The notes under the pieces are model-generated. The model had not been told where the DNA came from and ran no database searches. It was given only the letters and a program-made list of their open reading frames with translations. A stretch of DNA of 64,000 nucleotides from the NCBI GenBank assembly GCA_004835665.1, contig RBKR01000027.1, positions 372,001 through 436,000 on the forward strand, read 5' to 3'. Shown here in pieces: positions 36,657-47,321 of this stretch. Within the stretch, counting starts at the first letter, position 1. Each line of letters starts with the position of its first letter. The translations under genes were made by a program, and so were the position numbers. This stretch comes from Phoma sp. XZ068 (Eukaryota > Ascomycota > Dothideomycetes > Pleosporales > Didymellaceae).

Positions 36657-36889
36657 TATTAGACATATAGCTTATAGGAGTTAAATACTTATATTACTAT
36701 GCTTAGGTAGGGCGTAGTTACTAGAGTTACCTCTATACAGGGTAACTAGAGTATATAGAGCCTAGCTTAGCTGTTTATTATAAGGTAGTAAATAGTCTAC
36801 TATTAATTAACCTTGTTTAGGACTATTATAGTCCTGCCTGCTTATATTAATACTTCTCTCCCTAGTGCCCCTAGCTATTAAGCCTAACA
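36657..36889 (+). repeat. copy B 5' LTR
   Basis: 233 bp. It starts TATTAG (RIP-changed TGTTAG), ends CTAACA and is preceded by the GTATA duplication. Confidence 0.9.
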
Positions 36890-36919
36890 TTCTATTTACT
36901 CCCTTTACTAGAAAGTAGA

Positions 36920-38220
36920 TTATAGTATTGCAGAATAAGTAACTAATTAAGCCTTATTATAGAGGAACTCACTCTAGAACTACTAGAAGCCTCTTTTCCT
37001 ATAGTAATAGGGGAGTCCTCTACCTTAAGGACAGCAGGAACTTAGGACACAATACTAAGGGACAATTAACTTATTATCTCCTTAAATGCAACAAATAAGG
37101 CACAAGGCTTATTAGTACAAGCTAGCAGACCCTCTAATAGGTTACAGCAGCCTATAGAGGCCTAGAATACTCTAGTAGTAGACAGTATAGAATAAGAGCT
37201 GCAAGAGTTAGAAGCTTGGCACAAGAGGGCTACAAAGATACAACAAGTAGCTTACCTTAAGGAAACAAAGGCTAGATACCTTGCTAGAGATATTAATACC
37301 CTGCAAGCTATCCCTAGTAGAGCTTAGTTGGCTATAGTAGTTCCTGTAGTCCTAACTTTAGGTTTACCTTACCCTAAGCTACTATATATATTTACTAAGT
37401 AGATATATATAGTATATAACTACTAGAAGCAAGATTATAAGCAGTTTTTTAATAGACTACCTGCTAACTTCCTACAGGAGGCATAAAAGGTTAATTTTAG
37501 TATATAGTACCTGTTAGAGACTATAAAGACCTTATAGTTAGCATACTGTACTAACTAACTTTACACAAATCCCTTATAGAAACTAACCTAGGAAGCTATA
37601 AAAGCTATAATACTAGGCTCCCTAGGCACTATCTTAGAAAGGAGATAAAAAGCATATAAGGCCTTAAGTTATGCTAAAATACTTCCTTATAGTAGTTCTA
37701 TAGATTTACTAGATTATATAAGGCCTTACTAGAAAGAACTAGGTAATATATATAGAGCAAACCTCTAAGTAATTAGATATATCTATGCATTACCTAAAGA
37801 GATATAAAGGCAGCTATTTATATACCTAGAGAAGCATTATATAACACTTAGCTAGGTAGAAGAGGTTACTAATATAATTTATTAACAGAAGGGCTGTTCT
37901 AAGAACTTAAAGGAGGAAAAACCTCCTAAAAAGTTAGGGAAGTAGAAAGGCAACTTAAAAGATATAAAGGGGTCTAAAGAGGCTACAAAGTATAAGAAAG
38001 AGGGTAGTCCTAACTATAGTAGCCTAAAGAGGCCTAAGGGGTTAAAGCTAAGAGTAGACTACTCTACAGTAACCTATTATAGGTATAGGGAGGTAGAACA
38101 CATTAGACTAAAGTATCTAAACCCTAATAAGTCTATAAAACCTAAAGAAGGGGGGGACTTAGGAAAAGGCAAGAGGCAGAAGGATTAAATCTGCTCCTTC
38201 TTGCCTATATCTCTTATATA
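36920..38220 (+). pseudogene. copy B gag
   Basis: Capsid/nucleocapsid gene of the chromovirus. Towards its end (about 38074-38118) a CCHC zinc knuckle spacing is readable around REVEHIRLK, with the His codon intact and the Cys codons changed to TAT. TAG codons interrupt the frame. Confidence 0.7.
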
Positions 38221-38279
38221 CAGAAGAGTAGGGATCTTAGCACCCTTTATATAGTATTATACTCTTAGCTAGTATAGCT

Positions 38280-41200
38280 GCTTATAGTAGAAGCAACTAT
38301 AGGATCTTCTAGACTAATAGAGGCCTTAGTAGATAGAGGCTCCTAGCTTAATTTGCTCTCTATAATTATAGTAAAGGAGTAAAATCTCTATATAGATCCT
38401 CTGCCTAAATTCCTTGCAGAGAGGGTAGATAGGTCTATAATATAGATATATAGCACTATAACTATAAGAACAACTATAGTTAACTTATAAGGCTATAAGG
38501 AGGCAGGTAATATACTATTTATAGTTACTAACCTTAGAAGGTACTAAATATATTTAGGCCTACCTTAGATTAATATATATTAGCCTAAGATTAATTACAC
38601 TACTTAGCGCATACTCTTTAAGGGGACAAAGGTTAAGAGTATAACTAAATTCTCTAAGATAGTGTTAGAAGACGCAGAAGAGTTTAATTACACTATATAT
38701 AACCCCTAGACAGACATATATGCCTGTCTTATAGCCTTTACAGGCTAGAACAGGCTAGATTAACCTAATATAGACAAAATACCTATATACTATACTAATT
38801 TTACAGATATTATATTAGAAGATAATATATAGTATTTACCTAACTACAGCTTAAACAATTTAGCAATTAATTTAGCTAAAGGAACTACACCCCTATATTA
38901 GCCCTTATATAGTCTGTTAGAGGCAGAGTTAGTAGTATTGCAGAAATACCTAGTTAACTATATAGCAAGAGGTTAGATTTAACGCTTAAGATCCTCTACT
39001 AGAGCCCTAATATTATTTATAAAGAAAAAGGATAGCAGTTTATACCTTTATATAGACTTTAGAGGCCTTAACAAGATAACTATAAAGAATTAGCACCTAC
39101 TACCCCTAATCTCTAAGTCCCTAGATTACCTCTTAAAGGTAAAGGTATTTACTAAGTTAGATATTAGGGATGCCTATTACTAGATCTAAATAAAGGAAGA
39201 AGATAAATAGAAGACTACATTCTAGACTAGATATAGTTATTTTAAGTACACTATTATACCCTTTAGCCTAACAAACGCACCTGCTTAGTTCTAGGTATAT
39301 ATAAACAAAGCCTTGGCAGGACTAGTAGATATTACATACATTATATACTTAGATAATATCTTAATATTCTTAAACACAGAAGAGGAGCACATCACCTATA
39401 TTTAAGAAATTCTAGAACAATTATAGTAATATAAGCTATATATTAAGCTATTAAAGTGCAAATAGTATATACAGCGTATAGAGTACCTTAGATACATAGT
39501 ATCCCTATAAGGGGTTAGTATCAACCTAGAAAGGGCCAAAACAATCTAAGATTAGCCATTACTAGCTACAGTACGCAATATACGCGTTTTTATAGAATTT
39601 ATAAACTATTATTAACACTTTATTAAAGGATTTAGCTATATAGTACTCCTACTTATAATATTAACAAGAAAGGACCTAGGTTAGGCCTAGGCTAGGCTAG
39701 CTATAAAGAGGGAGGAAAGCTAGCTGCTATGCTTACTAGAGGTAGTAAAGAAAGCCTTTAAGCAGCTAAAGGACGCCTTTTTAATAGTTCTAATCCTTAC
39801 TTACTTTAAAAAGAGAAAATAAACTAGATTAGAAGTTAATACTTTAGGTAGAGCAATTTTAGGTATACTAAGCTAATATAGCCTAGGATAGGGTAAGGTA
39901 GACTAATAGAGGCTAATAGGCTTTTATTTACGCAAGCTTATCTAAGTAGAGTATAACTACAACATACACAATTAGGAATTACTAGCAATTATAAAGAGTA
40001 TAAAGTACTAGCAATATTACCTCTAGAGGATCTATTTTAAAATTCTTATAGACTATATAAACCTAAAATAGTTTATAGAGACTAAGGTATTAAACTACTA
40101 GCAGGTTTAGTTATACTTAGTACTAAGCTAGTATAATTTTACTTTAACCTACTAACCTAGAAAAATAAACCTAGTAGATAGGCTATTAAGGAGACCTAAT
40201 TATATAAGTAAGGTATAAAAGCCCTCCTAAAAGTATAATTAGGTATTTATATAACTAATAAAGGACTTCTTAAATAGAAAAAGAGACTTAAGCACTTTAG
40301 TAGCTGCAGTAATAACACAGTTAAAAGCAATATATACCCTACTAGAGGAGACAAGCACAGCTCTTTAGAAATTCTAAAAGGCTAATAAGCAATCCCTAAG
40401 AGAACCTAGAACTATAAAAGAGAAGTCTAATATAGAAATAAATACTAAAACAGATACTAGCGCTGTAGGGCCTAAAACAGCCTATAACAACCTAGAACAC
40501 TCTGCTATATCCTAGTTAGGCGTTAAGAAGCTAGTAACACTATAGAAAAGAGTAGAAGCCCTTTATAAATACTATAATAACCTAATAGCAGGACATTTTA
40601 GTGCAAGAAGGACATTAGAGAAACTCTAGCGCTAATATATATAGAAAAGCATAAGAGAGGACATAGCTTAGTACTATAGGGAGTGTATACCTTATAGAAG
40701 GTTAACACTAGTAAGGCACAAACTATACAGGCTGCTAGTACTACTCCTACTACCTAACAGACTATAGGAGGAAGTTATAATAGACTTTATCCTAGAACTT
40801 CCCCCTAGCAAGATAAGTAGTATAGTATATAATATAGTGTTAGTAGTAGTGTGCTAATTAACTAAAATAGCCTATTATATCCTAGCTAGGGGCAATTAGG
40901 ACAGAGTTAACCTAGCACAGTTCTAGATAAGAGAGATAATCTAATTGCACAGAGCCCCTAAACAAATTATTTCTAACTAGGGCCCTCTAATAAATATAAA
41001 ATACTAGAACACCTTTTAACATTATCTAAACTCTAAGAGAGTTCTTATATCTACCTATTACCTACAGACAGACAGATAGATAGAAAGGCAGAACTAGACC
41101 TTAGAACAATATCTTTAATACTACTATTTGTTAGAACAGAACAATTAGGCCCTATAGATTTTAGTAGCAGAGTTTGCATACAATAATAGTATATACTTAA

Positions 41201-41940
41201 CTATTAAGACTATACCCTTCTAGGCAAACTATAGTTTAGACCCTAGGGGGGCAGACTAGCCTAGTATAGCCCTTAGCTAGAGTAAATTGCCCCTTAGGAG
41301 GCAGGTTATAACTAAACTCCTAGAACTACAATAGGAATATAAAAAGAAGATACTTATAGCAAATATATATTAATAGGCGTACTAGAATAAGTTAAGGTTA
41401 CCTATTCTATTTACAGTAGGTAACTAAGTTATAGTTTTAAACTAATATATATAATTAACTAGGCTAAAATATAAACTAGATTAGAAGTATATAGGCCTAG
41501 GGCGTATAATAGCCTAGATTAGCCTATTATTGTTTAAAGTAGACCTACCTAGACTCTAAAGTATTTATTCAGTCTTCTATACATTATTATTAGAACCTTT
41601 TAACCTAAAAGGCCTACTTCTACACCTAGCAACCCTAATTCTAGACACTCTTTACACTTATAGCAATAATATATAGGAAGTAGAAAAAATACTTAAATAA
41701 AAGTAAGATAAAGATAGAAATTAGCTCTATTATATAAAATAGGCTAATTTTTCCTCTAAAGAGAACTTATAGGAGCCTAGGGTTAATATATCCTCTAATA
41801 TACTTAAATAGTTCTAGAAAAGAGAGAAAATACTACCTAGGCAACAGAGTAAACAGTAACAACCTAAGAGGCGCCTAGGACAGCCACCTAAGAAAAGAGA
41901 AAAATATCCTAATACTTAGAAAAATTATAGAAATTCTAAG
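38280..41940 (+). pseudogene. copy B pol with C-terminal chromodomain
   Basis: Domains in order. Protease, with a LVDRGS active-site-like segment near 38320-38345. Reverse transcriptase at 39030-39380, with FTKLDIRDAYY, FSLTNAPA and the catalytic box reading YLDN, where the second catalytic Asp codon became AAT through a TpG-to-TpA change. RNase H (39830-40000) with LEV and ELLAI landmarks. Integrase with a zinc-binding GHF...C start near 40590-40680, a first catalytic Asp in VIIDFILELP and the Glu in IERQN near 41070. The chromodomain at 41677-41832 starts EVEKIL, has the YYIK-stop-ANF and EPRVN segments, and its conserved Trp codons are now TAG. It directed integration towards heterochromatin in life (family knowledge). 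Not functional here. Confidence 0.85.
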
Positions 41941-42020
41941 TGTACTACTACTACTAAAGTTAAAAAAGTTACCTTTACTATTTTTCCTACTAGGTTTTAG
42001 GTATTTAATAGCACTTAATA

Positions 42021-42165
42021 ATAGTAGAAGGTACTAGGAGCTATAATAGCCTATAATATTATAAAATAGCACAGAAAGGCTACTAGTATATAATTAACAA
42101 TAGTAGGAGGTGCTAGGGGCTATAATAGCCTATTATATTATAAAACAGCACAGAAAGGTTATAAG
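42021..42165. repeat. tandem duplication of about 79 bp downstream of the chromodomain
   Basis: The unit from 42021 recurs, diverged, from 42100; both contain GAGCTATAATAGCCTA-like or GGGCTATAATAGCC segments followed by an ACAGAAAGG motif. Copy C also has two units (about 55735-55860 on the opposite strand), while copy A has one. Confidence 0.7.
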
Positions 42166-42253
42166 AGTAGAATTTAAATAAACTATAACTATTAATAGCT
42201 GCTAAAGCAGCAGAAAACTAGGTATTATCCTATATACGCTAGCAGGGGCTATA

Positions 42254-43260
42254 TCACCCTATTATACACTATTTTACCCTAGAATTACTAAATACGCCTT
42301 AGAATACCTTAAAACTACCTATTACCTCTTATAACTTAGTAGCCTTAGCTAGAAGTTCCTTATACTCCTTATCCTTTATATTTATATACTTAGTAATCTT
42401 ACCCTTGTTAGCAGCAGACTTACTAGCCTTAGAGAGGCAGAGTTCCTTAATCTTACTTACAAGAATAGCAGCCCTAGCCTTAAGATTATGCCTCTTACTA
42501 TTAACAAGGACGCCCTTAGCCTATAATAGGTTAGAATAGCCTAAAGTAGCTTAAAAGGAGGAAAACTAACCTTCTTAGCAGGAGAAGCAGCCTTAGTAGC
42601 AGCCTGCAGCTTAAGCTTGCACTTATTACCCTTAACCTTGGCCTGCGTAGAGACCTTATTATACTTTTAGCTAACAGGATATACCTTAGTTGCAGGTTTG
42701 CCTTAAGAGGCGCAAACACCTAAGTATAGGAAGAGGTAGTTAGCATAGGGCTTAAACTCTCTAAAGGGGTTAGTAAGAGCTAAGAATAGTTAATAAGGGG
42801 GCAAAATAGCTTACCTCTTAATTATCTTAGTAACTTAGCGTGCATTAGAGATTAAATTACTCCTAGCCTAGACCTTTATGCTCTTAAGCACCCCCTTAGA
42901 CTTAGGCTAGGCCTTAGTACGCGTAGCCAAGCTAAGCATGTTAAAGTGCTTATAAATTATATTAAGATAGTTAAAGACAGCTTTAGGTAGCTGTAACAGG
43001 TTAGAACAGACTATAACAGTTAATAATAACCTATAATAAGGCTATATACTGCAAAGCAGTCTAAGTTAGTAAAGAAACACTATATACACTGTATAGTCTA
43101 GATGTCCTTGCTAGTATTAACCTTGTAGACCTAAGCATAGTAGAGGTACTAATTGCTGTTATTAACTAGGGGGAAGCAGCAGCCTAGGCAGTTAGCAAAG
43201 GAGATACTACCCTTACTAAAGTAATTAATATAGCAGACACAGCTAAAGGCTATACAGCAG
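42254..43260 (-). pseudogene. conserved antisense reading frame of the chromovirus (copy B)
   Basis: Function unknown. Read against the element, this stretch of about 1 kb is coding-like. Its N-terminal side is Cys-rich (for example CCIAF, CLGCCF). A middle segment carries VTKII and FREFKPYAN-LFLYLGV. The C-terminal side is Lys-rich (KARAAILVSKIKEL, SAANKGKITKYIN), ending at a TGA near 42254. Interruptions are almost all TAG or TAA, as expected from RIP of CAG, CAA or TGG. The same residues and nearly the same length are found in copies A and C. The frame changes between the Cys-rich and middle segments (about 42920-43090), next to GT...CTTAG-type boundaries. This suggests an intron in antisense orientation. 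It could be an element-borne accessory gene or a captured host gene. Confidence 0.6.
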
Positions 43261-43815
43261 GAATTAGGTACTATATTGTTTAAGACCTCTAAGTAATCTA
43301 TAGTTAGCAGCTAGAAGGTGCTAGTAGGTAGTATAATATATAAAAATAGTTAGGAACAGCGCAGAATAGTCTAAAATAGTCTAGTTAGCGCTAAAATAGT
43401 TAAACAAAGCTTAAACTAGTTCTAATAAGCCCTAATAAGCTAACTTAGGCTATAATAGCTTAAAATAGCCTATATTAGGACCTATTAGGGCTAGGATTTA
43501 AAAACAGAAAATCTTAAAAACTTACTAAATTATATAGTAGGAAGAAGGAGTAATAGCTAGAAATTATAGATAGAAACCTATTAGGGGCCTATAGGCACCC
43601 TGCTAGCTAGCAGACAGAATTAGAGTACAGGCAAACAGAATTCCAAGTAAAGGTAAAGGTAAAAGTAGAAATTTCCCTCTAGGAGCCTAAGCCTGCCTCC
43701 AACTCAAGCTAGGCTACCTACTGCCTATCCTCCTAGTATAGGGCTATAACAGCCTATAATAGCTTAAAACAGCTACTAATATGTTCCTCTATAGTTGCCT
43801 AGGACATTTAACTAT

Positions 43816-43828
43816 AGAAGGGGGATAT
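43816..43828 (+). other. polypurine tract of copy B
   Basis: A GAAGGGGGA run ends directly before the 3' LTR at 43829, the place where plus-strand DNA synthesis is primed in LTR elements. Confidence 0.7.
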
Positions 43829-44061
43829 TGTTAGACACATAGCTTATAGGAGTTAAATACTTATATTACTACGCTTAGGTAGGGCGTAGTTACTAGAGTT
43901 ACCTCTGTGTAGGGTAACTAGAGTATATAGAGCCTAGCTTAGCTGTTTATTACAAGGTAGCAAACAGTCTACTATTAATTAACCTTATTTAGGACTATTA
44001 TAGTCCTACCTGCTTATATTAATACTTCTCTCCCTAGTGCCCCTAGCTATTAAGCCTAACA
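43829..44061 (+). repeat. copy B 3' LTR
   Basis: 233 bp, TGTTAG...CTAACA, with the least RIP change of all LTRs of this family in the window. Followed by GTATA. Confidence 0.92.
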
Positions 44062-44066
44062 GTATA

Positions 44067-45472
44067 TAGCTAGGGTATTTATTAGCCTAAATAGTATAAC
44101 TAGGTACTTATAGTAGCTATAGTAGGTATAGAATACTATTTTCTACTCCTCTCCTTCTTTTATCTATATTAAGTTATATACTCTTTGCAGATTAAGTGCT
44201 ATAAAGAACTATACTCTAGCAAGTTAATTCTATAACTTTAATATATTAGATAATAAGTACCTATTTTTTATTATAATATTATTTAATTTCTAATAATTAA
44301 TATATAGCTATAGGCTACTATTCTTCTTTAGTATAAATATAATAGAATAGCTAGCTAGAGACTCTAATAGATAGATTATACTCTTCTTAAGGTTCTTATT
44401 AATATATTTATAGAATACTATTAGTTCCTATTCTAAGAGTTAATATATTAGTCTAAATATTAGTGCCTTTCTCTCTTCTAATTAAATCTTATAATCCTAT
44501 AGTTTATACTATAGTAGTACCTTAATTATTTTTTTATTATAAAATAGTTCTTAGTAGTTACTATATTTATCTAGAATATTAGGAGGTACACTAGCTATCT
44601 TCTATTCTCTTACTCTCTATATAGTATATTATTTACTATAGGTAGAGTTAACTGCCTTATCTTAGTATATCTTATTACTTAAAAAGATAGTACTAATCTC
44701 TCTCTTATCTACTAGCTATATTATATACTATATAGAATTAGGTATAGTAGTACTATATTAGTATTTATTAAATAAATAGTATACTATTATTTCTACTTAT
44801 TCTTTAGTAGTACTATAGCTATAGTTATTTAATAAGATTTATTATATTATCTAGTTAATATATAGGTTATACTTCTATAGCTATAGGAGACCTAAAATAA
44901 TATTATAGGTAGCTATCTTAAGCATGTCTAGACTAATCTATTTTCTATAGTTAAGTACCTAGAAAGGTATATTTACTACTTTATATATAATAGTATTCTC
45001 TCCTAGTATTAGCTTACTATTTACTACTTTAAGTAGGTATAGCTAGTCCTTAAGGTATACTCTAATCTTAGCTTATTTAATTATAGTATAGGATATATAG
45101 TTCTCTTAAGCACCTAAGTCTAAGAGTATAGTTACTCTAACTCTATTTAGCTAGATAAGAAGTTATAGTAGTATATCTCCTAGAATAGTATTAACAGCTT
45201 ATTTCTAGCTAGGGCTAGTAAAGGTATTAACCTACTAATATACCTTATTCCTTATTTAATAGTTATATATATAGTATTCTAGCTTATTATAGAAGTAATA
45301 TATTAGTAGCTTACCTATCTTACTAGTTTATTCCTACTATAGTCTCTTATTTAGGTTTAATAGGTCTATAGCTTCTAGTCTATAGTATTTAGCTTATATA
45401 TTACTATAGATATAGTACTCTATATTTAGCTAGTAATATCTCTTTTAATTATTATACCTTAGTATATAGCTA
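44067..45472 (-). pseudogene. E3 gag-pol remnant, upstream part
   Basis: On the minus strand from right to left: the end of gag, a protease segment containing LDLGAQENYIS (aspartic protease Asp-x-Gly box with Ser changed), and the front of the reverse transcriptase including IQIKEGEEQKTVF and a MLFGLIN box directly at the copy B insertion point. Broken by TAG and TAA codons. Confidence 0.68.
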
Positions 45473-45520
45473 ACGTAAACCACCACCGAGAGCGACAACC
45501 CACCGAGAGCGACAAAATCT
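45473..45520. repeat. left terminal inverted repeat of the Fot1-like element
   Basis: 48 bp, identical to the complement of 47274-47321. It contains two direct copies of CCACCGAGAGCGACAA, a likely pair of transposase binding sites (inference). Confidence 0.92.
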
Positions 45521-45540
45521 CTTGGCACGACTAACACTAG

Positions 45541-47241
45541 TTATGAATTATCAGATTCATCGCTATCAAACAAGGATCCTATGAACCTTGTGCTCGCATC
45601 TGATTCAGAAGTGTCTTCTGAATCCTTTTTGCACGTACGAGCGTTGTGCCCAGTCCCTCCACAGTTCCCACAGCGCCGTAGAGCTGGTTGTGCTATTTCT
45701 TGATCACCACCACCTCGAGTCCTTTTGGACGACAAAGCCACCACAGACGCCTCAGCAGCTACCTGCGCTGACCCTACTCCATACTCCAATGTACCCCCAT
45801 GCTGAATCTGCTTCCTTTTGCGCCCTTTCCGCTTGGTCATCACTGCCAATTGCTCTTCAAGCTCAGTATTGCGGGCAGCAAGAAGCGCATTTTGATGCAG
45901 CATTAGTTCAGCTCCCTTTACAAGCTGTGAGAAGCCAGCTTGGGCAGCAACTGGTGACCGAGTAAAAGACTCGCTCACAAGCTTTGACTGAGACCCAAAT
46001 TCATGCGTATTGCTTGGAGTCTTCGACTGCCACGGGGTTGTTGGTAGTGGGGGTTGAGGCGGGGTACGCAACCGTGTCTCCAGGCGATCCAACACTACCT
46101 GCGCGTTGACAGGGACTAGTCCTGATGCCTCAAAGGCCTTTCGACAATTAGCCTGTGTGAATACGTCAAAAAACGCGTCCTTGAAGGCAGGTAGGAAGCC
46201 TTCCTTGTTGATGTGGAAGACGCGTCGGCGTGCCAAGTCTCGGACGCGTTGGGAGTACTTCCGCTTCAATGGCGAGAAGCAGACCACATCAAGTGGCTGG
46301 AGGATGTGTGATGAATGGGGAGGCATACAGAGCGTAAGGATCTTGTTCTCCAAGCAATAGTCCTTGAACTCCTGGTTAAGGTGGCTCTCGTGACCGTCCA
46401 AAATGAGCAGCCGGTATACCCCCACCTGACGCGCTGTTGTATGCGTGTCAAAGTGCTTCAACCACTCCAGGCCAAGCGCGTTGTTTGTCCATCCGTTCTC
46501 TGAGACAGAGAGCTTCCAATTACGCGGTATATCTGCCTCCTCGTACCATGCAGAGATGTGGACACGCCCTTTGTAGATGATAAATGGCGGGGTTGCGTGG
46601 CCAGCAGCGCAGATACTCTGGATGACTGTAACCCACTCGCGATCTCCTGGCTGAACGAGCTCTGGTCGAGTACGTCTATCAGAGCCTGTGACGACCTTCA
46701 TGGACCCAATGACGCCCATCTGGAAGCCAGTCTCGTCAAAGTTGTGCACGTCGTCGTCATGGACGCCGTACTTGGCTTTGGTATCCTCTACCAACTTGAA
46801 CCACGCGCCAATGACCTCAGGATCTTCCTGCATTATCCTCTGCCTATCCTTTGCTCGATTGAACGCCATCTTGAGCCTATCTGAGCGCGTCACAAAGCGC
46901 GCAGCCCAGTGCTTGCCAACTGGCTTTCCATCACGCACACCCAACAGTTTATCAGCCATATCTGCCACCTCACACAGCCGGGGCGCAAAGCCTCGCGCGT
47001 CAAGGTCAAGTATGTATTGGATAATCGTCTCTTCCTCTATTGCAGTAAGCTTGAGGCAGTTCACGCGTGTTTCGAGTCGAAATGGTATTCCCTTGGCACG
47101 TTTAGATAGGGTATGATGATTAACGTTGAATGCTGCAGCAGCGCGTCGCAGGCTTGGAAATTCATCTGAACGATAGGCTAGAAGGGCAAGCTGGACCCTA
47201 CCTTCGTCTTGTTGATATTGCGCGTTGTGTTGTTGAGACAT
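45541..47241 (-). CDS. Fot1/Pogo-family DDE transposase
   Basis: Cut-and-paste transposase of 566 residues, no intron, start 33 bp inside the right inverted repeat. Order: an N-terminal psq-like helix-turn-helix (about 12-60), a CENP-B/Tc5-type DNA-binding helix region (about 70-125) and a DDE_1 catalytic core. The three catalytic acidic residues are Asp169 in HNFDETGF, Asp282 in LILDGHESH and Asp318 in SHILQPLDVV, the last box being typical of Pogo/Fot1. C-terminal to this are a Leu/Glu-rich possible coiled coil (about 440-470), a basic KRKGRKRK segment (possible nuclear signal) and a CCHC zinc knuckle (Cys524, Cys527, His532, Cys537), then an acidic Ser/Asp-rich tail. The length is normal for Fot1-like proteins. 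No stop or frameshift is seen, so activity is possible. Confidence 0.95.
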   Translation of the reverse strand: MSQQHNAQYQQDEGRVQLALLAYRSDEFPSLRRAAAAFNVNHHTLSKRAKGIPFRLETRVNCLKLTAIEEETIIQYILDLDARGFAPRLCEVADMADKLLGVRDGKPVGKHWAARFVTRSDRLKMAFNRAKDRQRIMQEDPEVIGAWFKLVEDTKAKYGVHDDDVHNFDETGFQMGVIGSMKVVTGSDRRTRPELVQPGDREWVTVIQSICAAGHATPPFIIYKGRVHISAWYEEADIPRNWKLSVSENGWTNNALGLEWLKHFDTHTTARQVGVYRLLILDGHESHLNQEFKDYCLENKILTLCMPPHSSHILQPLDVVCFSPLKRKYSQRVRDLARRRVFHINKEGFLPAFKDAFFDVFTQANCRKAFEASGLVPVNAQVVLDRLETRLRTPPQPPLPTTPWQSKTPSNTHEFGSQSKLVSESFTRSPVAAQAGFSQLVKGAELMLHQNALLAARNTELEEQLAVMTKRKGRKRKQIQHGGTLEYGVGSAQVAAEASVVALSSKRTRGGGDQEIAQPALRRCGNCGGTGHNARTCKKDSEDTSESDASTRFIGSLFDSDESDNS

Positions 47242-47273
47242 GTTAGGATGAAAGGAGGAGGAGTGGTCTTGGC

Positions 47274-47321
47274 AGATTTTGTCGCTCTCGGTGGGTTGTC
47301 GCTCTCGGTGGTGGTTTACGT
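47274..47321. repeat. right terminal inverted repeat of the Fot1-like element
   Basis: 48 bp, perfect complement of the left repeat, followed by TA (47322-47323). It lies 33-80 bp upstream of the transposase ATG and so probably overlaps the promoter. Confidence 0.92.

Larger units (their letters stand above)
36657..44061 (+). mobile_element. Ty3/Gypsy chromovirus copy B, full length
   Basis: 7405 bp with two 233-bp LTRs (36657-36889 and 43829-44061), TGTTAG...CTAACA ends on the 3' LTR and the target duplication GTATA (36652-36656 and 44062-44066). Order on the plus strand: gag with a zinc knuckle, protease, reverse transcriptase, RNase H, integrase, chromodomain, antisense frame, polypurine tract, LTR. 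It keeps many CA, TG and CG sites that copy A has lost, so it is younger or was less exposed to RIP, but TAG codons still break every frame. It is inserted in the reverse transcriptase of E3. Confidence 0.92.
33301..45472 (-). mobile_element. Gypsy-type LTR element E3, host of nested chromovirus copy B
   Basis: Minus-strand Ty3/Gypsy remnant of the third LTR family. Its 3' LTR is 33301-33917, with the polypurine complement CTATTCTCCCCTTC next to it. The pol region extends to 36651 and is then interrupted by copy B (36657-44061) within the reverse transcriptase. It resumes at 44067 and ends at the Fot1-like element at 45473. No 5' LTR is present. Confidence 0.72.
45473..47321 (-). mobile_element. 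intact Fot1/Pogo-type DNA transposon
   Basis: 1849 bp bounded by perfect 48-bp terminal inverted repeats (45473-45520 and 47274-47321) starting ACGTAAACCACC, with TA on both sides as the target duplication of the Tc1/mariner superfamily. It carries one intact transposase gene. Composition is balanced, with abundant CA, TG and CG, unlike all sequence around it, so it arrived after RIP of the surroundings or has escaped RIP as a single copy. Confidence 0.93.

Noticed and set aside
42531..42719. Open frame of 62 residues on the minus strand within the chromovirus
   Set aside because: It is in a different frame from the one conserved between copies B and C. The encoded Leu/Arg-rich chain is a shadow of the Lys-rich antisense frame.
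45588..47116. Several plus-strand frames over the transposase gene
   Set aside because: They are antisense shadows of a long intact coding sequence whose motifs are unambiguous on the minus strand.
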